Part shown: positions 1-10,224 of the stretch, piece after piece
How positions within the stretch are numbered: position 1 is the stretch's first letter
Layout of the letters: each line of letters begins with the position of its first letter
NCBI RefSeq assembly: GCF_036488675.1
Contig: NZ_CP133148.1
Span: forward strand, 992,001 to 1,056,000
Direction: 5' to 3'
From: Sinorhizobium chiapasense
GTDB lineage: Bacteria > Pseudomonadota > Alphaproteobacteria > Rhizobiales > Rhizobiaceae
Length of the DNA stretch: 64,000 nt
Notes under the pieces: model-generated
Database searches by the model: none
What the model was told of the DNA's origin: nothing
Seen by the model: the letters and a program-made list of their open reading frames with translations, nothing else
Program-made: the position numbers and the translations under genes

Positions 1-1
1 G

Positions 2-1264
2 CGCATCGCCATTCGCCGCTCGATGAACGACAGCGACACCGATGCGAACACCAAGGCGATCGATTCGCTCCTTAACTTCGAGACCGTCAAATATTTCGGC
101 AACGAAGAGATGGAGGCGAAGCGCTTCGACGGGTCGATGGAGCGCTACGAGCGCGCCGCGACCCAGGTCTGGACTTCGCTCGGCTGGCTGAACTTCGGCC
201 AGGCGCTGATCTTCGGCGCGGGCACCGCGGCGATGATGACGATATCGGCACTTGCGGTGCAGCGTGGCGATCAGACGATCGGTGATTTCGTCTTCGTCAA
301 CGCCATGCTGATCCAGCTTGCCATCCCGCTGAATTTCATCGGCTTTGTCTACCGCGAAATCCGCCAGGGCCTGACCGATATCGAGCACATGTTCGACCTG
401 CTCGATGTTCAGGCGGAGGTGGTCGATCGGCCGGACGCGAGGGGGCTGACAATCGACAAGGGCGCGATCTCCTTCAGGGACGTGCATTTCGCCTACGATC
501 CCGCCCGTCCGATCCTCAGAGGGATTTCCTTCGACGTTCCCGCCGGCAAGACGGTGGCAGTCGTGGGACCTTCCGGAGCGGGCAAGTCGACATTGTCGCG
601 GCTGCTCTACCGCTTCTACGATGTCCAGGAGGGGTCGATCACTGTCGACGGACAGGATGTTCGCGACGTGACGCAGAAAAGCCTGCGCGCGGTCATCGGC
701 ATGGTCCCGCAGGACACGGTGCTCTTCAACGATACGATCGCCTACAACATACGCTACGGTCGCATCGAGGCGTCCGACTCCGAGGTCGAGTCGGCTGCCG
801 AGGCGGCACAGATCGCCGGTTTCATCCGCGGCCTTCCGGAAGGGTTCCGGGCCATGGTCGGCGAACGCGGTCTGAAACTTTCCGGTGGCGAGAAGCAGCG
901 TGTGGCGATTGCGCGCACGATCCTGAAGGCACCGCCGATCCTGATCCTCGACGAGGCGACATCCGCGCTCGATACCAAGACGGAACAGGAAATTCAGGCG
1001 GCACTGGATGTCGTTTCCCGCAACCGCACGACGCTCGTCATCGCCCACCGCCTGTCGACCGTCATCCATGCAGACGAGATCATCGTCCTCAAGGATGGCG
1101 TGATCGCCGAGCGCGGCACGCACGGGGAACTGATCGATCGCGATGGTCTTTACGCTTCCATGTGGAGCCGCCAGCGCGAGGCAACGCAGGCGGAAGAGCA
1201 GTTGAAGCGGGTGCGCGAGAGCGACGATCTAGGCATCATCGACCGCGGCCAACCAGCCGCTTGA
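2..1264 (+). CDS. Atm1-type heavy-metal/glutathione-conjugate ABC exporter, 5'-partial
   Basis: The reading frame is open to the left window edge, so the N-terminal membrane part is missing; about 420 C-terminal residues remain. They include the last transmembrane segments, with the phrases ETVKYFGNE and YREIRQG typical of Atm1/HMT1-class half transporters, then a complete nucleotide-binding domain: Walker [10 protein letters not shown] near nt 565, signature LSGGEKQR near nt 877, Walker B ILILDEATSALD near nt 937 and a switch His in VIAHRLS. Family members form inner-membrane homodimers that export glutathione-linked metals or sulfur compounds. psd follows 103 nt downstream on the same strand. 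The ATG at 23 is only an internal Met. Family assignment is confident; the substrate is inferred. Confidence 0.9.
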   Translation, partial: RIAIRRSMNDSDTDANTKAIDSLLNFETVKYFGNEEMEAKRFDGSMERYERAATQVWTSLGWLNFGQALIFGAGTAAMMTISALAVQRGDQTIGDFVFVNAMLIQLAIPLNFIGFVYREIRQGLTDIEHMFDLLDVQAEVVDRPDARGLTIDKGAISFRDVHFAYDPARPILRGISFDVPAGKTVAVVGPSGAGKSTLSRLLYRFYDVQEGSITVDGQDVRDVTQKSLRAVIGMVPQDTVLFNDTIAYNIRYGRIEASDSEVESAAEAAQIAGFIRGLPEGFRAMVGERGLKLSGGEKQRVAIARTILKAPPILILDEATSALDTKTEQEIQAALDVVSRNRTTLVIAHRLSTVIHADEIIVLKDGVIAERGTHGELIDRDGLYASMWSRQREATQAEEQLKRVRESDDLGIIDRGQPAA

Positions 1265-1367
1265 TGACTGGTGGCGAGCGCACGGCGATTGGGACCAATC
1301 TTTCGACGTTGCCGGAGTCCGGATTTCGCGCTAGGTCACCTTCCACGTCAAATCTGGAGTAGAGTTC

Positions 1368-2066
1368 ATGAGCTTGGTCAACACGGTGCGAAACACGCTC
1401 GTCCCGGTGCACAAGGAAGGCTACCGCTTCATTGCGATTTTCTTCGTTGTGTCGCTGGTGCTTGGCTTACTGTGGGAACCGCTGATGTGGATCGGCTTCC
1501 TGTTGACCGCCTGGTGCGCCTACTTCTTCCGCGACCCCGAGCGCATGACGCCGATCGACGACGACGTCGTCATCAGCCCGGCCGACGGCCGTGTCTCCTC
1601 GATTGCGGTGGTGACTCCGCCGGATGAATTGGGCCTGGGGTCGACGCCCATGCTGCGCATCTCGGTTTTCATGAACGTCTTCAATTGCCATGTGAACCGC
1701 GCGCCGATGAGCGGAACCGTGCGCCGCATTGCCTATCGGGCCGGCAGGTTCGTAAACGCCGAACTCGACAAGGCCAGCCACGAGAACGAACGCAATGGCC
1801 TCGTCATCGAGACGAAGCACGGCGAAATCGGCGTGGTCCAGATTGCCGGCCTGGTCGCGCGGCGTATCCTCTGCTGGACCACGCAAAACGCGTCGCTCGA
1901 AGCCGGCGAACGCTTCGGGCTCATCCGGTTCGGCTCCCGGCTTGATGTGTTTCTGCCAGAGGGAGCCGAGCCGCGCGTCAGCGTCGGCCAGACTGCCGTC
2001 GCCGGCGAAACGGTGCTTGCTGAATTCGGCTCCGCCAAGGGGCCAGTCATCAGCCGCCGCGCATAA
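1368..2066 (+). CDS. psd: phosphatidylserine decarboxylase proenzyme (short form)
   Basis: A 232-residue pyruvoyl-dependent decarboxylase that converts phosphatidylserine to phosphatidylethanolamine at the inner membrane. Two hydrophobic segments lie at about 20-52, followed by FRDPERM, SPADGRV (70-76) and FNCHVNRAP (105-113). Self-cleavage should fall between Gly189 and Ser190 in IRFGSRLD, the serine becoming the pyruvoyl group; the bacterial short form commonly has this FGS-type site instead of LGST. GGAGTAGAG precedes the ATG. pssA, which makes the substrate, begins 9 nt after the stop, so the two steps of PE synthesis are almost certainly co-transcribed. Confidence 0.95.
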   Translation: MSLVNTVRNTLVPVHKEGYRFIAIFFVVSLVLGLLWEPLMWIGFLLTAWCAYFFRDPERMTPIDDDVVISPADGRVSSIAVVTPPDELGLGSTPMLRISVFMNVFNCHVNRAPMSGTVRRIAYRAGRFVNAELDKASHENERNGLVIETKHGEIGVVQIAGLVARRILCWTTQNASLEAGERFGLIRFGSRLDVFLPEGAEPRVSVGQTAVAGETVLAEFGSAKGPVISRRA

Positions 2067-2075
2067 GGAGCCGTC

Positions 2076-2948
2076 ATGGAAGAGCCCCAGCAGGAAAAGC
2101 CGACGGAAGCAGTGCAACCCGCCGCGGACGTGGACGGATCGAACGACAAGGCGCGTGGGCCGCGTCTGCGCGAAATTCCGCTGCGCTTGATGATCCCCAA
2201 CATGATCACCGTGCTGGCGATCTGCGCCGGCCTCTCCGGCATCCGGCTCGCCTTCGAGAACCGCGTCGAGCTCGCCGTCGCCATGGTCCTTTTCGCGGCG
2301 TTCCTCGACGGTATCGATGGACGGGTCGCCCGCCTGCTCAAGGCGACGTCGAGCTTCGGCGGCCAGATGGATTCGCTTGCGGATATCATCAATTTCGGCG
2401 TCGCGCCGGCATTGGTTCTATACGTCTTCGTGCTTGACCAGGCGCGGTCGATCGGTTGGATCGCCGCATTGATCTACGCGATTGCCACCGGATTGCGGCT
2501 GGCGCGCTTCAACGTCATGGCCGAGCGCCAGGTCAAGGCATCCTGGCAGTCGGAATATTTCGTCGGCGTTCCAGCACCTGCCGGCGCCATGCTGGTGCTG
2601 TTGCCTGTCTATCTCGGTCTGCTCGGCCTTGCGCCGGAGCGACTGTTTGCGCTGATCGCTTCGGCCTATACAGTGCTGATCGCCTTCCTTCTGGTCAGCC
2701 GCCTGCCGGTCTGGTCCGGCAAGTCGGAGAACAGCCGCTTGCGCCGCGATCTCGTCCTGCCGGCCATTCTTGTCGTCGTCTTCTATGTCGCGACACTGAT
2801 GACCTATACATGGGAAACGATGGTGGTGACGGCGCTTGCCTATCTGATCAGCCTGCCGTTCGGCGCCCGCTCCTGGCAGCGTAAATACGGCGACTGGCCG
2901 GCACACCCGGCGCAGGGTGGCGATGGATTGCCCGGCGACAACGATTAA
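2076..2948 (+). CDS. pssA: CDP-diacylglycerol--serine O-phosphatidyltransferase
   Basis: A 290-residue membrane enzyme that condenses CDP-diacylglycerol with serine to give phosphatidylserine. The CDP-alcohol phosphatidyltransferase signature is complete: D78..D81-G82, A85-R86, G95, D99 and D103, the metal and CMP ligands. About eight hydrophobic segments follow a polar, probably cytosolic N-terminus of some 35 residues. AAGGAG sits 5 nt before the ATG. The length matches the integral-membrane type II PssA of rhizobia and Bacillus, not the ribosome-associated E. coli enzyme. It is the last gene before a strong hairpin at 2961-3005. Confidence 0.95.
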   Translation: MEEPQQEKPTEAVQPAADVDGSNDKARGPRLREIPLRLMIPNMITVLAICAGLSGIRLAFENRVELAVAMVLFAAFLDGIDGRVARLLKATSSFGGQMDSLADIINFGVAPALVLYVFVLDQARSIGWIAALIYAIATGLRLARFNVMAERQVKASWQSEYFVGVPAPAGAMLVLLPVYLGLLGLAPERLFALIASAYTVLIAFLLVSRLPVWSGKSENSRLRRDLVLPAILVVVFYVATLMTYTWETMVVTALAYLISLPFGARSWQRKYGDWPAHPAQGGDGLPGDND

Positions 2949-2960
2949 ACGGCAATTCTC

Positions 2961-3005
2961 AAAGAAGAAAGCCACCGCGGATGACCCACGGTGGCTTTCT
3001 TCTTT
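2961..3005. terminator. bidirectional rho-independent terminator between pssA and the SDR gene
   Basis: A perfect 17-bp inverted repeat (2961-2977 with 2989-3005) has an 11-nt loop and T-rich and A-rich flanks, so it can end transcripts from pssA (+) and from the convergent SDR gene (-). It lies 13 nt after the pssA stop. Confidence 0.9.
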
Positions 3006-3016
3006 GCTGCTGCTTT

Positions 3017-3118
3017 CTAGAGCATCCCGCTTTCAAGTGGAATCACTGAAAGCGGATAAGATGCTCTAGAATCAAAGTGCTAGAGCGTCCTTTGTGCGTT
3101 TACTTGAACGCACGGCGG
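3017..3118 (+). repeat. RIME-like mosaic repeat, family B, copy 1
   Basis: An element of about 102 bp made of two imperfect palindromes. The first runs from CTAGAGCATCCCGC to GATGCTCTAG, the second is built on GTGCGTT..GAACGCAC, and the linker CAAAGTGCTAGAGCGTCC joins them. The same element recurs at 27904-28006 and, inverted, at 47386-47492. It ends right at the stop codon of the convergent SDR gene (3119). Confidence 0.88.
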
Positions 3119-3859
3119 CTATTCCGGCATCCGATAGTCGACGATCTTGTTTTCGCGAACGATGAAGAGTTTGCCGGTCTCGGTCTGCTCAGGCCCGAGA
3201 AGCGGCATCAGCGCGGCCGCGACTTCGGATGGATGCGGCACGGTTGCCGGATCTTCGCCGGGCATCGCCTGGGCCCGCATTGCGGTGCGGGTCGGACCCG
3301 GATCGACGCTGAGAATGCGGAGCGGCAGTCGCTGGGTTTCGTGCGCCCAGGTACGTGCGAGTGCCTCGACGGCCGCCTTGGAAGCGGAGTAGGGGCCCCA
3401 GAAGGGCTTGCACTTGTGCGCAGCGCCCGATGAGAGAATAAGCGCGCGGCCCGCGTCGGACTTGACGAGCAGTGGCTCGACCGAGCGGATCAGCCGCCAG
3501 GTCGCGGTGACGTTGATCGTCATCACCTTTTCGAACACCTTCGCCTCGACATGGCCGATTGGCGAAATCGTGCCGAGCACGCCTGCATTGGCAACGAGGA
3601 TATCGAGTTTACCCCAGCGCTCGTGGATCGCTCCTCCGAGCTTGTCGATTGCCGCCATGTCCGCCAGGTCGAAGGGGACGAGCGTGGCCGAACCGCCGAC
3701 CGTCTTGATGGCATCGTCCAGTTCTTCGAGGCCACCGACCGTGCGCGCGCAGGCGATGACATGCGCGCCAGCCTTGGCAAGTTCGAGAGCAGTGAAATAG
3801 CCGATACCGCGCGATGCGCCGGTGACGACGGCGACCCGGTCTTTCAGATTGGGCGTCAT
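3119..3859 (-). CDS. SDR family NAD(P)-dependent oxidoreductase
   Basis: A 246-residue classical short-chain dehydrogenase. It has the Rossmann motif TGASRGIG (14-21), the structural NAG motif in VANAGV, and the catalytic Ser and YxxxK in SSGAA and YSASK. The overall look is closest to YciK-type cytosolic oxidoreductases. The substrate cannot be told from sequence. It starts 12 nt downstream of the purF stop on the same strand, so it is probably co-transcribed with purF; a role in purine synthesis is not implied. Confidence 0.85.
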   Translation of the reverse strand: MTPNLKDRVAVVTGASRGIGYFTALELAKAGAHVIACARTVGGLEELDDAIKTVGGSATLVPFDLADMAAIDKLGGAIHERWGKLDILVANAGVLGTISPIGHVEAKVFEKVMTINVTATWRLIRSVEPLLVKSDAGRALILSSGAAHKCKPFWGPYSASKAAVEALARTWAHETQRLPLRILSVDPGPTRTAMRAQAMPGEDPATVPHPSEVAAALMPLLGPEQTETGKLFIVRENKIVDYRMPE

Positions 3860-3871
3860 TTGATTGTCTTT

Positions 3872-5365
3872 TTATCCGTTGCTGGCGAGAACCGAGAGTT
3901 TGCGGACGTTGCTTGCGCCTTCCTGGTCGAGCAGGCGCGTCGGGTAGTCACCGGTGAAATAGTGATCGGTGAATTGCGGAGCTTGCGGGTCGCGCGATGC
4001 ACCCCCGACAGCCTGGTAGAGACCGTCGATCGACAGGAACTCGAGCGAGTCGGCTCCGATGAAGCGGCACATGGACTCGAGATCGGGATGCTGGTTGGCG
4101 AGCAACTTGTCGCGGTCCGGCGTATCGATCCCGTAGAAGTCCGGATGGAAGATCATCGGGCTTGCCACGCGGATGTGCACTTCGCGTGCGCCGGCATCGC
4201 GGATCATTTGTACGATCTTGACCGACGTCGTCCCACGCACGATGGAATCGTCGACGAGTACCACGCGCTTGTCCTTGATCATGGCGCGGTTGGCTGAATG
4301 CTTCAGCTTGACGCCGAACGCACGGATCTGCTGTGTCGGCTCGATGAAGGTCCGCCCGACATAGTGGTTGCGGATGATGCCGTATTCGAAGGGAATGCCG
4401 CTCTGCTGTGCATAGCCGAGCGCGGCCGGTGTGCCGCCGTCGGGCACAGGAACGACCACATCCGCCTCGACAGGCGATTCCTTGGCGAGATTGATGCCCA
4501 TATTCTTGCGGGCCACATAGACGCTGCGACCACCGACGACCGAATCCGGGCGGGCGAAGTAGACGTATTCGAAGAGGCAGAGCCGTTCCGGCTGCCGTGC
4601 TTCCGGCTTGCGCGCGTCGATCGAGATCGACCCGTCCGGCTGGATCTCGCAAATGACCACTTCGCCGTTCTCGACGTCACGGATGTACTTGGCGCCAATG
4701 ATGTCAAGCGCGCAGGTTTCCGAGCAGAAAATCGGCTTGCCGTCGAGCTCGCCCATGACGAGGGGGCGAATACCGATCGGGTCGCGCGCGGCAATCAGCT
4801 TGGTGCGCGTCATAGCCAACATCGAATAGCCGCCTTCCATTTGGCGGATGGCGTCGATGAAGCGATCGGAGGAGGAGGTCTGCTTGGAGCGGGCAATGAG
4901 GTGAAGGACGACTTCAGTGTCTGAGGTCGACTGACATATCGCGCCGTCGGCAATCAACTGGCGGCGCAGCGTCAGTCCGTTGGTGAAGTTGCCGTTATGG
5001 GCGATGGCGATGCCGCCGACTTCGAGTTCGGCAAAAAGTGGCTGGACGTTGCGCAACGCTACTTCGCCGGTCGTCGAGTAGCGCGTATGCCCGATCGAAA
5101 TATAGCCCGGTAGCTTGGCGAGCGTTGCGGGGTCGGTATAGTGGTCTCCGACGAGACCCATGCGCTTTTCGGTGTAGAACTGCTTGCCGTCGAAGGTGAC
5201 GATACCGGCCGCTTCCTGGCCGCGATGCTGGAGCGCGTGCAATCCAAGTGCCGTCAGGGTGGCTGCATCCGGATGTCCCAGAATGCCGAAGACTCCGCAT
5301 TCCTCGTGCAGGGTATCGCCATCGAGTTCGTCGTGGATTTCACTGGATCTGAGATCGGTCATCAC
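3872..5365 (-). CDS. purF: amidophosphoribosyltransferase
   Basis: 497 residues, first committed step of purine synthesis: PRPP plus glutamine to 5-phosphoribosylamine. A 22-residue propeptide ends in HEE, and Cys23 of CGVFGILGH would become the N-terminal nucleophile of the Ntn glutaminase domain. The C-terminal PRTase domain carries VVLVDDSIVRGTT. Oddly, the usual paired cysteines near the C-terminus that ligate the Fe4S4 cluster in Bacillus-type PurF are absent: the region reads FTDHYFTGDYPT from residue 465, with no cysteine. See findings. The SDR follows 12 nt downstream; cvpA lies 145 nt upstream. Confidence 0.96.
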   Translation of the reverse strand: MMTDLRSSEIHDELDGDTLHEECGVFGILGHPDAATLTALGLHALQHRGQEAAGIVTFDGKQFYTEKRMGLVGDHYTDPATLAKLPGYISIGHTRYSTTGEVALRNVQPLFAELEVGGIAIAHNGNFTNGLTLRRQLIADGAICQSTSDTEVVLHLIARSKQTSSSDRFIDAIRQMEGGYSMLAMTRTKLIAARDPIGIRPLVMGELDGKPIFCSETCALDIIGAKYIRDVENGEVVICEIQPDGSISIDARKPEARQPERLCLFEYVYFARPDSVVGGRSVYVARKNMGINLAKESPVEADVVVPVPDGGTPAALGYAQQSGIPFEYGIIRNHYVGRTFIEPTQQIRAFGVKLKHSANRAMIKDKRVVLVDDSIVRGTTSVKIVQMIRDAGAREVHIRVASPMIFHPDFYGIDTPDRDKLLANQHPDLESMCRFIGADSLEFLSIDGLYQAVGGASRDPQAPQFTDHYFTGDYPTRLLDQEGASNVRKLSVLASNG

Positions 5366-5465
5366 AAGTTCGCCTTTTGCTCCATGCCGGTGCGCATATC
5401 GTGATCAGGCTGCCCGTCTTCAAGCGATCTTAGCCGAAAACAGTGGCAAGCGTTATTCCAAATGG

Positions 5466-5490
5466 ACAAAGCCCGCGCAGCGGGCCTTGT
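5466..5490 (-). terminator. hairpin downstream of cvpA, possible terminator
   Basis: An 11-bp stem (5466-5476 with 5480-5490, one G-T wobble) has a 3-nt loop and sits 20 nt past the cvpA stop. Reading on the minus strand it is followed by a short T-containing stretch but no strong U tract, so termination is plausible rather than certain. Confidence 0.45.
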
Positions 5491-5510
5491 CGCAAACTGA
5501 GGTTCCTGTC

Positions 5511-6107
5511 TCAGCCGTTCGTCGGCGCATCCTGGACGGGGGCCTGGTCGTTCGCACCCGGAGGGGTTTCAGGTTCGCCTTCGCCGGTGTTGTCCTTGCC
5601 GCGCAAGCGGTCGAGGATGGTGGCGTCGGCCTCTTCCGGCAAGAGGGCAATCAGCTTGTTGCCGAGATTGTCGAGCAGCGGTTTCGATTTCGCCTGGGTT
5701 ACCCAGATCGGCTGCTGCTGCGGAGCGACCAGCCAGTTGAAGAACAGCATGGCGACGACGACAAGCAGGATGCCGCGGGCGGCGCCGAACAGGAAGCCAA
5801 GGGTCCGGTCGAGCGCGCCGATGCGGCTGTCGATTATGAAATCGGCGATCCGCATCGTGATGAAGGAAATGACGATCAACGCCACCAGGAAGACCACGGC
5901 GGCCGAGCCGATCATCGCGACCGTGTCGCTGCTGGTGTATTGCGAAGCGTAGGGCAGCAAATAGGGGTAGAGGAAATAGGCCGCCGCCGCCGCGCCGACC
6001 CAGCTCGCGACCGACAGGACCTCGCGCGAGAACCCGCGGACCATGGCGAGGATGGCCGAAAACAGCGCGACGCCGAGAACGATAGCATCGAGAATTGTAA
6101 TGGGCAT
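5511..6107 (-). CDS. cvpA: CvpA family inner-membrane protein
   Basis: 198 residues starting MPITILDAIVLG; the frame extends upstream into a repeat, but this Met begins the conserved CvpA domain. Four hydrophobic helices cover roughly residues 5-25, 30-50, 65-90 and 105-130, with the family phrases RGFSREVLS and DRTLGFLFGAARG. The C-terminal 60 residues are polar and acidic. CvpA proteins are needed for colicin V export in E. coli and affect envelope homeostasis; the molecular activity is unknown. As in many bacteria it lies just upstream of purF. Confidence 0.88.
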   Translation of the reverse strand: MPITILDAIVLGVALFSAILAMVRGFSREVLSVASWVGAAAAAYFLYPYLLPYASQYTSSDTVAMIGSAAVVFLVALIVISFITMRIADFIIDSRIGALDRTLGFLFGAARGILLVVVAMLFFNWLVAPQQQPIWVTQAKSKPLLDNLGNKLIALLPEEADATILDRLRGKDNTGEGEPETPPGANDQAPVQDAPTNG

Positions 6108-6249
6108 GTTGTCCTTACTCCGACCCCGTCTTGATCCGGGCCACACCAAGCTTATCCGCCGTCGGTTCTGTCTGCACGCATTCAGAACGTCTTTCCACGA
6201 CCAATTGTCAAGGCGGACTTCGGCGGCTGCTCTTGCCGATCCCGGCCTA

Positions 6250-6352
6250 CTGCATGTTTCCTTAAATCGTCGCCGCTTTAAGGATAAAACATGCAGCAAT
6301 TCAAAGTGCTACAGCGTCCTTTGCGCGTCTGATAAGACGCGCCGCGCTGTAA
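6250..6352 (+). repeat. RIME-like mosaic repeat, family A, copy 1
   Basis: An element of about 103 bp: a first palindrome from CTGCATGTTTCCTTAAA to AACATGCAGC, the linker CAAAGTGCTACAGCGTCC, and a second palindrome GCGCGTCTGATAAGACGCGC ending in GCTGTA. It lies between radA and cvpA, both minus strand, and ends at the radA stop. Nearly identical copies lie at 7902-8004, 23206-23310 and 36938-37033. Confidence 0.88.
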
Positions 6353-6353
6353 G

Positions 6354-7760
<1,407 letters not shown>

Positions 7761-7901
7761 CGAGACTGGCTTTCGGATTTGCGGGAGGCTGCGTGAATAC
7801 GGCCGTGATTCGGAGAATCACCGCCACCGCTCACATAATGCCGCGAAATGCGGCCCGAAAGGGTGTTTTTCGGCGACTGTCTGTCGAAGCAGCGAGGTCC
7901 A

Positions 7902-8004
7902 CTGCATGTTTCCTGAAATCGTAGCCGATTTAAGGATAAAAACATGCAGCAATTCAAAGTGCTACAGGGTTCTTTGCGCGTCTGATGGACGCGCGGCGCT
8001 GTAG
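7902..8004 (+). repeat. RIME-like mosaic repeat, family A, copy 2
   Basis: Same architecture as the element at 6250-6352 and closely similar in sequence: CTGCATGTTTCCTGAAA..AACATGCAGC, the CAAAGTGCTACAG linker, then GCGCGTCTGATGGACGCGC. It fills most of the gap between the radA start (7760) and the alr stop (8008). Confidence 0.88.
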
Positions 8005-8007
8005 TGT

Positions 8008-9147
8008 TCAAGCGCCGCCGATATAGCTGCGATGGTAGCGATGCCCGAGGCTCGTCAGCAACTCGTAACCGATCGTTCCGCCAGCGCGTGCAACATCGTC
8101 TATCGCGACATTGCGGCCGAAGAGCTCGATATAATCGCCGGCTCGGACGGCCTTTTCCGGCAGGTCGGTGACGTCGAACAGGCTGAGGTCCATGGTGACC
8201 CGGCCGACATGCGGCACCTTCCGGCCATGCAGGAAACCATAGGCGCCCGAGGGCATCGCCTGTCGGAGCGTCACGCCGCCGCCGGAAACCGAACGGTGAT
8301 ATCCGTCGGCGTAGCCGATCGCGACCGTTGCGATACGGGTGTCGCGGCTGAAGCGTGCCGATGCGCCGTAGCTCGCCGTCGCGCCGGAGGGGACCGTGCG
8401 AACCTGAATGATGCGAGCCTCGGCGGTGACCACCGGCTTCATCGGGTTGATAGCGCCGTTCACCGCCTCGCCGCCATAAACGGCGATTCCAGGGCGTGTA
8501 AGGTCGAAATGGTAGTCCTTGCCGAGGAAAACACCGCCGGAATTCGCAAGGCTCGCCGGGACGCCCGCGAAGGCGGCAGCCGCCTCATGGAACCGATCGA
8601 GCTGATAGAGGTTCATCGGATGTTTTGGATCGTCGCCGCAGGCAAGATGGCTCATGATCAGCACGGGTGAGAAGCTCGCCGGACGCGCAGGGTCGTTGGC
8701 GAGCGCGACGGCTTCCTCGACCGACAGCCCGAGCCGGTTCATGCCGGTGTCGACGTGAAGCACGCAAGGATGGTCGCCGCGCTCGGAAAGCGCCGCCATG
8801 AAAACGGCGAGTTGCTCTTCCGAGTTGATGATCGGCACGAGATCATTGTCGAAGAAAAGTTCCTCATTGCCCGGCCACATGCCGGCCAGAATGTAGATGC
8901 GCCCATCCGGAACCAACGGGCGGAGCTCCGCGCCTTCTTCCGCGTTCGCTACGAAGAAGTCGCGTGCACCGGCGGCGTAAAGAGCAGGGGCCGCCTGAGC
9001 GATGCCGATCCCATACGCATCCGCTTTGAGGACGGCCGCCGCGCGAGCCGTGCCGGAGCGGTCGTTCATGGCCCGCCAATTGTCGGCCAGCGCCGCGAGG
9101 TCGATGGTGAGCCTGTTGGAGGCAGAGAGGAAATCTGGGTCGTGCAT
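8008..9147 (-). CDS. alr: alanine racemase (biosynthetic type)
   Basis: About 379 residues starting MHDPDFLSAS; the frame is open further upstream, but the conserved fold begins just after this Met. PLP is bound by Lys41 in AAAVLKADAYGIG and the second catalytic base is Tyr in ASYGASARF. Produces D-alanine for peptidoglycan. The C-terminal barrel motif VTMDLSLFDVTD is present. Divergent from the AraC-type regulator at 9294. The ribosome-binding site is weak, so a slightly different start is possible. Confidence 0.93.
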   Translation of the reverse strand: MHDPDFLSASNRLTIDLAALADNWRAMNDRSGTARAAAVLKADAYGIGIAQAAPALYAAGARDFFVANAEEGAELRPLVPDGRIYILAGMWPGNEELFFDNDLVPIINSEEQLAVFMAALSERGDHPCVLHVDTGMNRLGLSVEEAVALANDPARPASFSPVLIMSHLACGDDPKHPMNLYQLDRFHEAAAAFAGVPASLANSGGVFLGKDYHFDLTRPGIAVYGGEAVNGAINPMKPVVTAEARIIQVRTVPSGATASYGASARFSRDTRIATVAIGYADGYHRSVSGGGVTLRQAMPSGAYGFLHGRKVPHVGRVTMDLSLFDVTDLPEKAVRAGDYIELFGRNVAIDDVARAGGTIGYELLTSLGHRYHRSYIGGA

Positions 9148-9293
9148 ACCGGAAGCTCTGAGTGGACGATATTGCAGCAATACATCGTGGCGACGGAGGC
9201 CGCAAACGATCCGCTGGCGCCGGCAGTCAGTGCGGGACGCAACGAGCACTTTTGTGCAAGACGCGCAGTGCCGATGCCGCTAACCTTTGCGTG

Positions 9294-10151
9294 ATGCAGA
9301 CGATCTCGCAGGAAGAGGCCATCGAGGCCATGCCGCTCAAGGGGGCCGAGCAGACACGCTTCTGGCGTGATGCGCGCTTCAATGGCATGGAATGCCTGAG
9401 CGCCACCTTCATCACCCACGAGTTTGCGCCCCATGCCCACGACACGTTCAGCATCGGCGCAATCGAGGCGGGTTCGCAGATCAGTACGATCAAGGGCGAA
9501 CGATCGCAGACCGGGCCCGGCGATCTCTATCTCATCAATCCCGACGAGATTCACGATGGGCATCCGGGCCTCGACGGCTATCGCTACCGGATGATCTATC
9601 CATCCGTGGAACTGCTCGTCGATGTCCTCGAGGACGTCACCGGTCGCGCCTTCAGAGGAACGCCCTGCTTCTCGCGACTGCTGCTTCGTGACCCTGAGCT
9701 TGCCGTCGCCTTTCATCGCGCCCACAGGGCTCTCGAGGGAAAGGCGGGCGCCCTGGAGGCGGATGAGGAAATGTTCAGCTTCCTGGCCAAGCTGTTCCAG
9801 CGTCACGGCAGCGCGATCATTCTTCCCGTGGAGGCGCGGGAGCCTTCAGCCGTGCATCGCGCCCGAGACTATTTGATCGCCAATTATTCCCGCGACCTTG
9901 GCCTCGACGAGCTTGCTGAGGTGGCCGGGCTCAGCCGTGCGCATCTGATCCGCGCATTCCGCAAGGAATTCCATATCACGCCGCACGCTTTTTTGACCGA
10001 CAAGCGCGTGCGCGAGGCAAAGACGCTGCTGCGGCAGCGCTGGTCGGCGGTCGATACGGCCTACCATTGCGGCTTTGCCGACCAGGCACACTTCAGCCGC
10101 CATTTCAAGGCGAGAACCGGCGTCACGCCGGGTGCATTCCGCGCCGGCTGA
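9294..10151 (+). CDS. AraC family transcriptional regulator
   Basis: 285 residues from MQTISQEEAI; a GTG codon directly precedes this ATG and could also start. The N-terminal AraC-type cupin (HEFAPHAHDTFSIG, residues 37-50) should sense a ligand, and the C-terminal 100 residues hold two helix-turn-helix units (LAEVAGLSRAHLIRAF and VDTAYHCGFADQAHFSRHF). It lies 73 nt upstream of azlC in the same direction and is probably its regulator. The inducer is unknown, plausibly an amino acid. Confidence 0.9.
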   Translation: MQTISQEEAIEAMPLKGAEQTRFWRDARFNGMECLSATFITHEFAPHAHDTFSIGAIEAGSQISTIKGERSQTGPGDLYLINPDEIHDGHPGLDGYRYRMIYPSVELLVDVLEDVTGRAFRGTPCFSRLLLRDPELAVAFHRAHRALEGKAGALEADEEMFSFLAKLFQRHGSAIILPVEAREPSAVHRARDYLIANYSRDLGLDELAEVAGLSRAHLIRAFRKEFHITPHAFLTDKRVREAKTLLRQRWSAVDTAYHCGFADQAHFSRHFKARTGVTPGAFRAG

Positions 10152-10224
10152 TCAATTTCGTTCAAGACACGCCACCCTCTTCGAATCTAGTGCCTTGGTG
10201 CGATTGAAAAGCGGAGCGACCAGC

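Noticed and set aside
5184..6134. 316-residue plus-strand frame over cvpA and the purF upstream region
   Set aside because: Shadow of cvpA; low-complexity, charge-rich product typical of wrong-frame translation.
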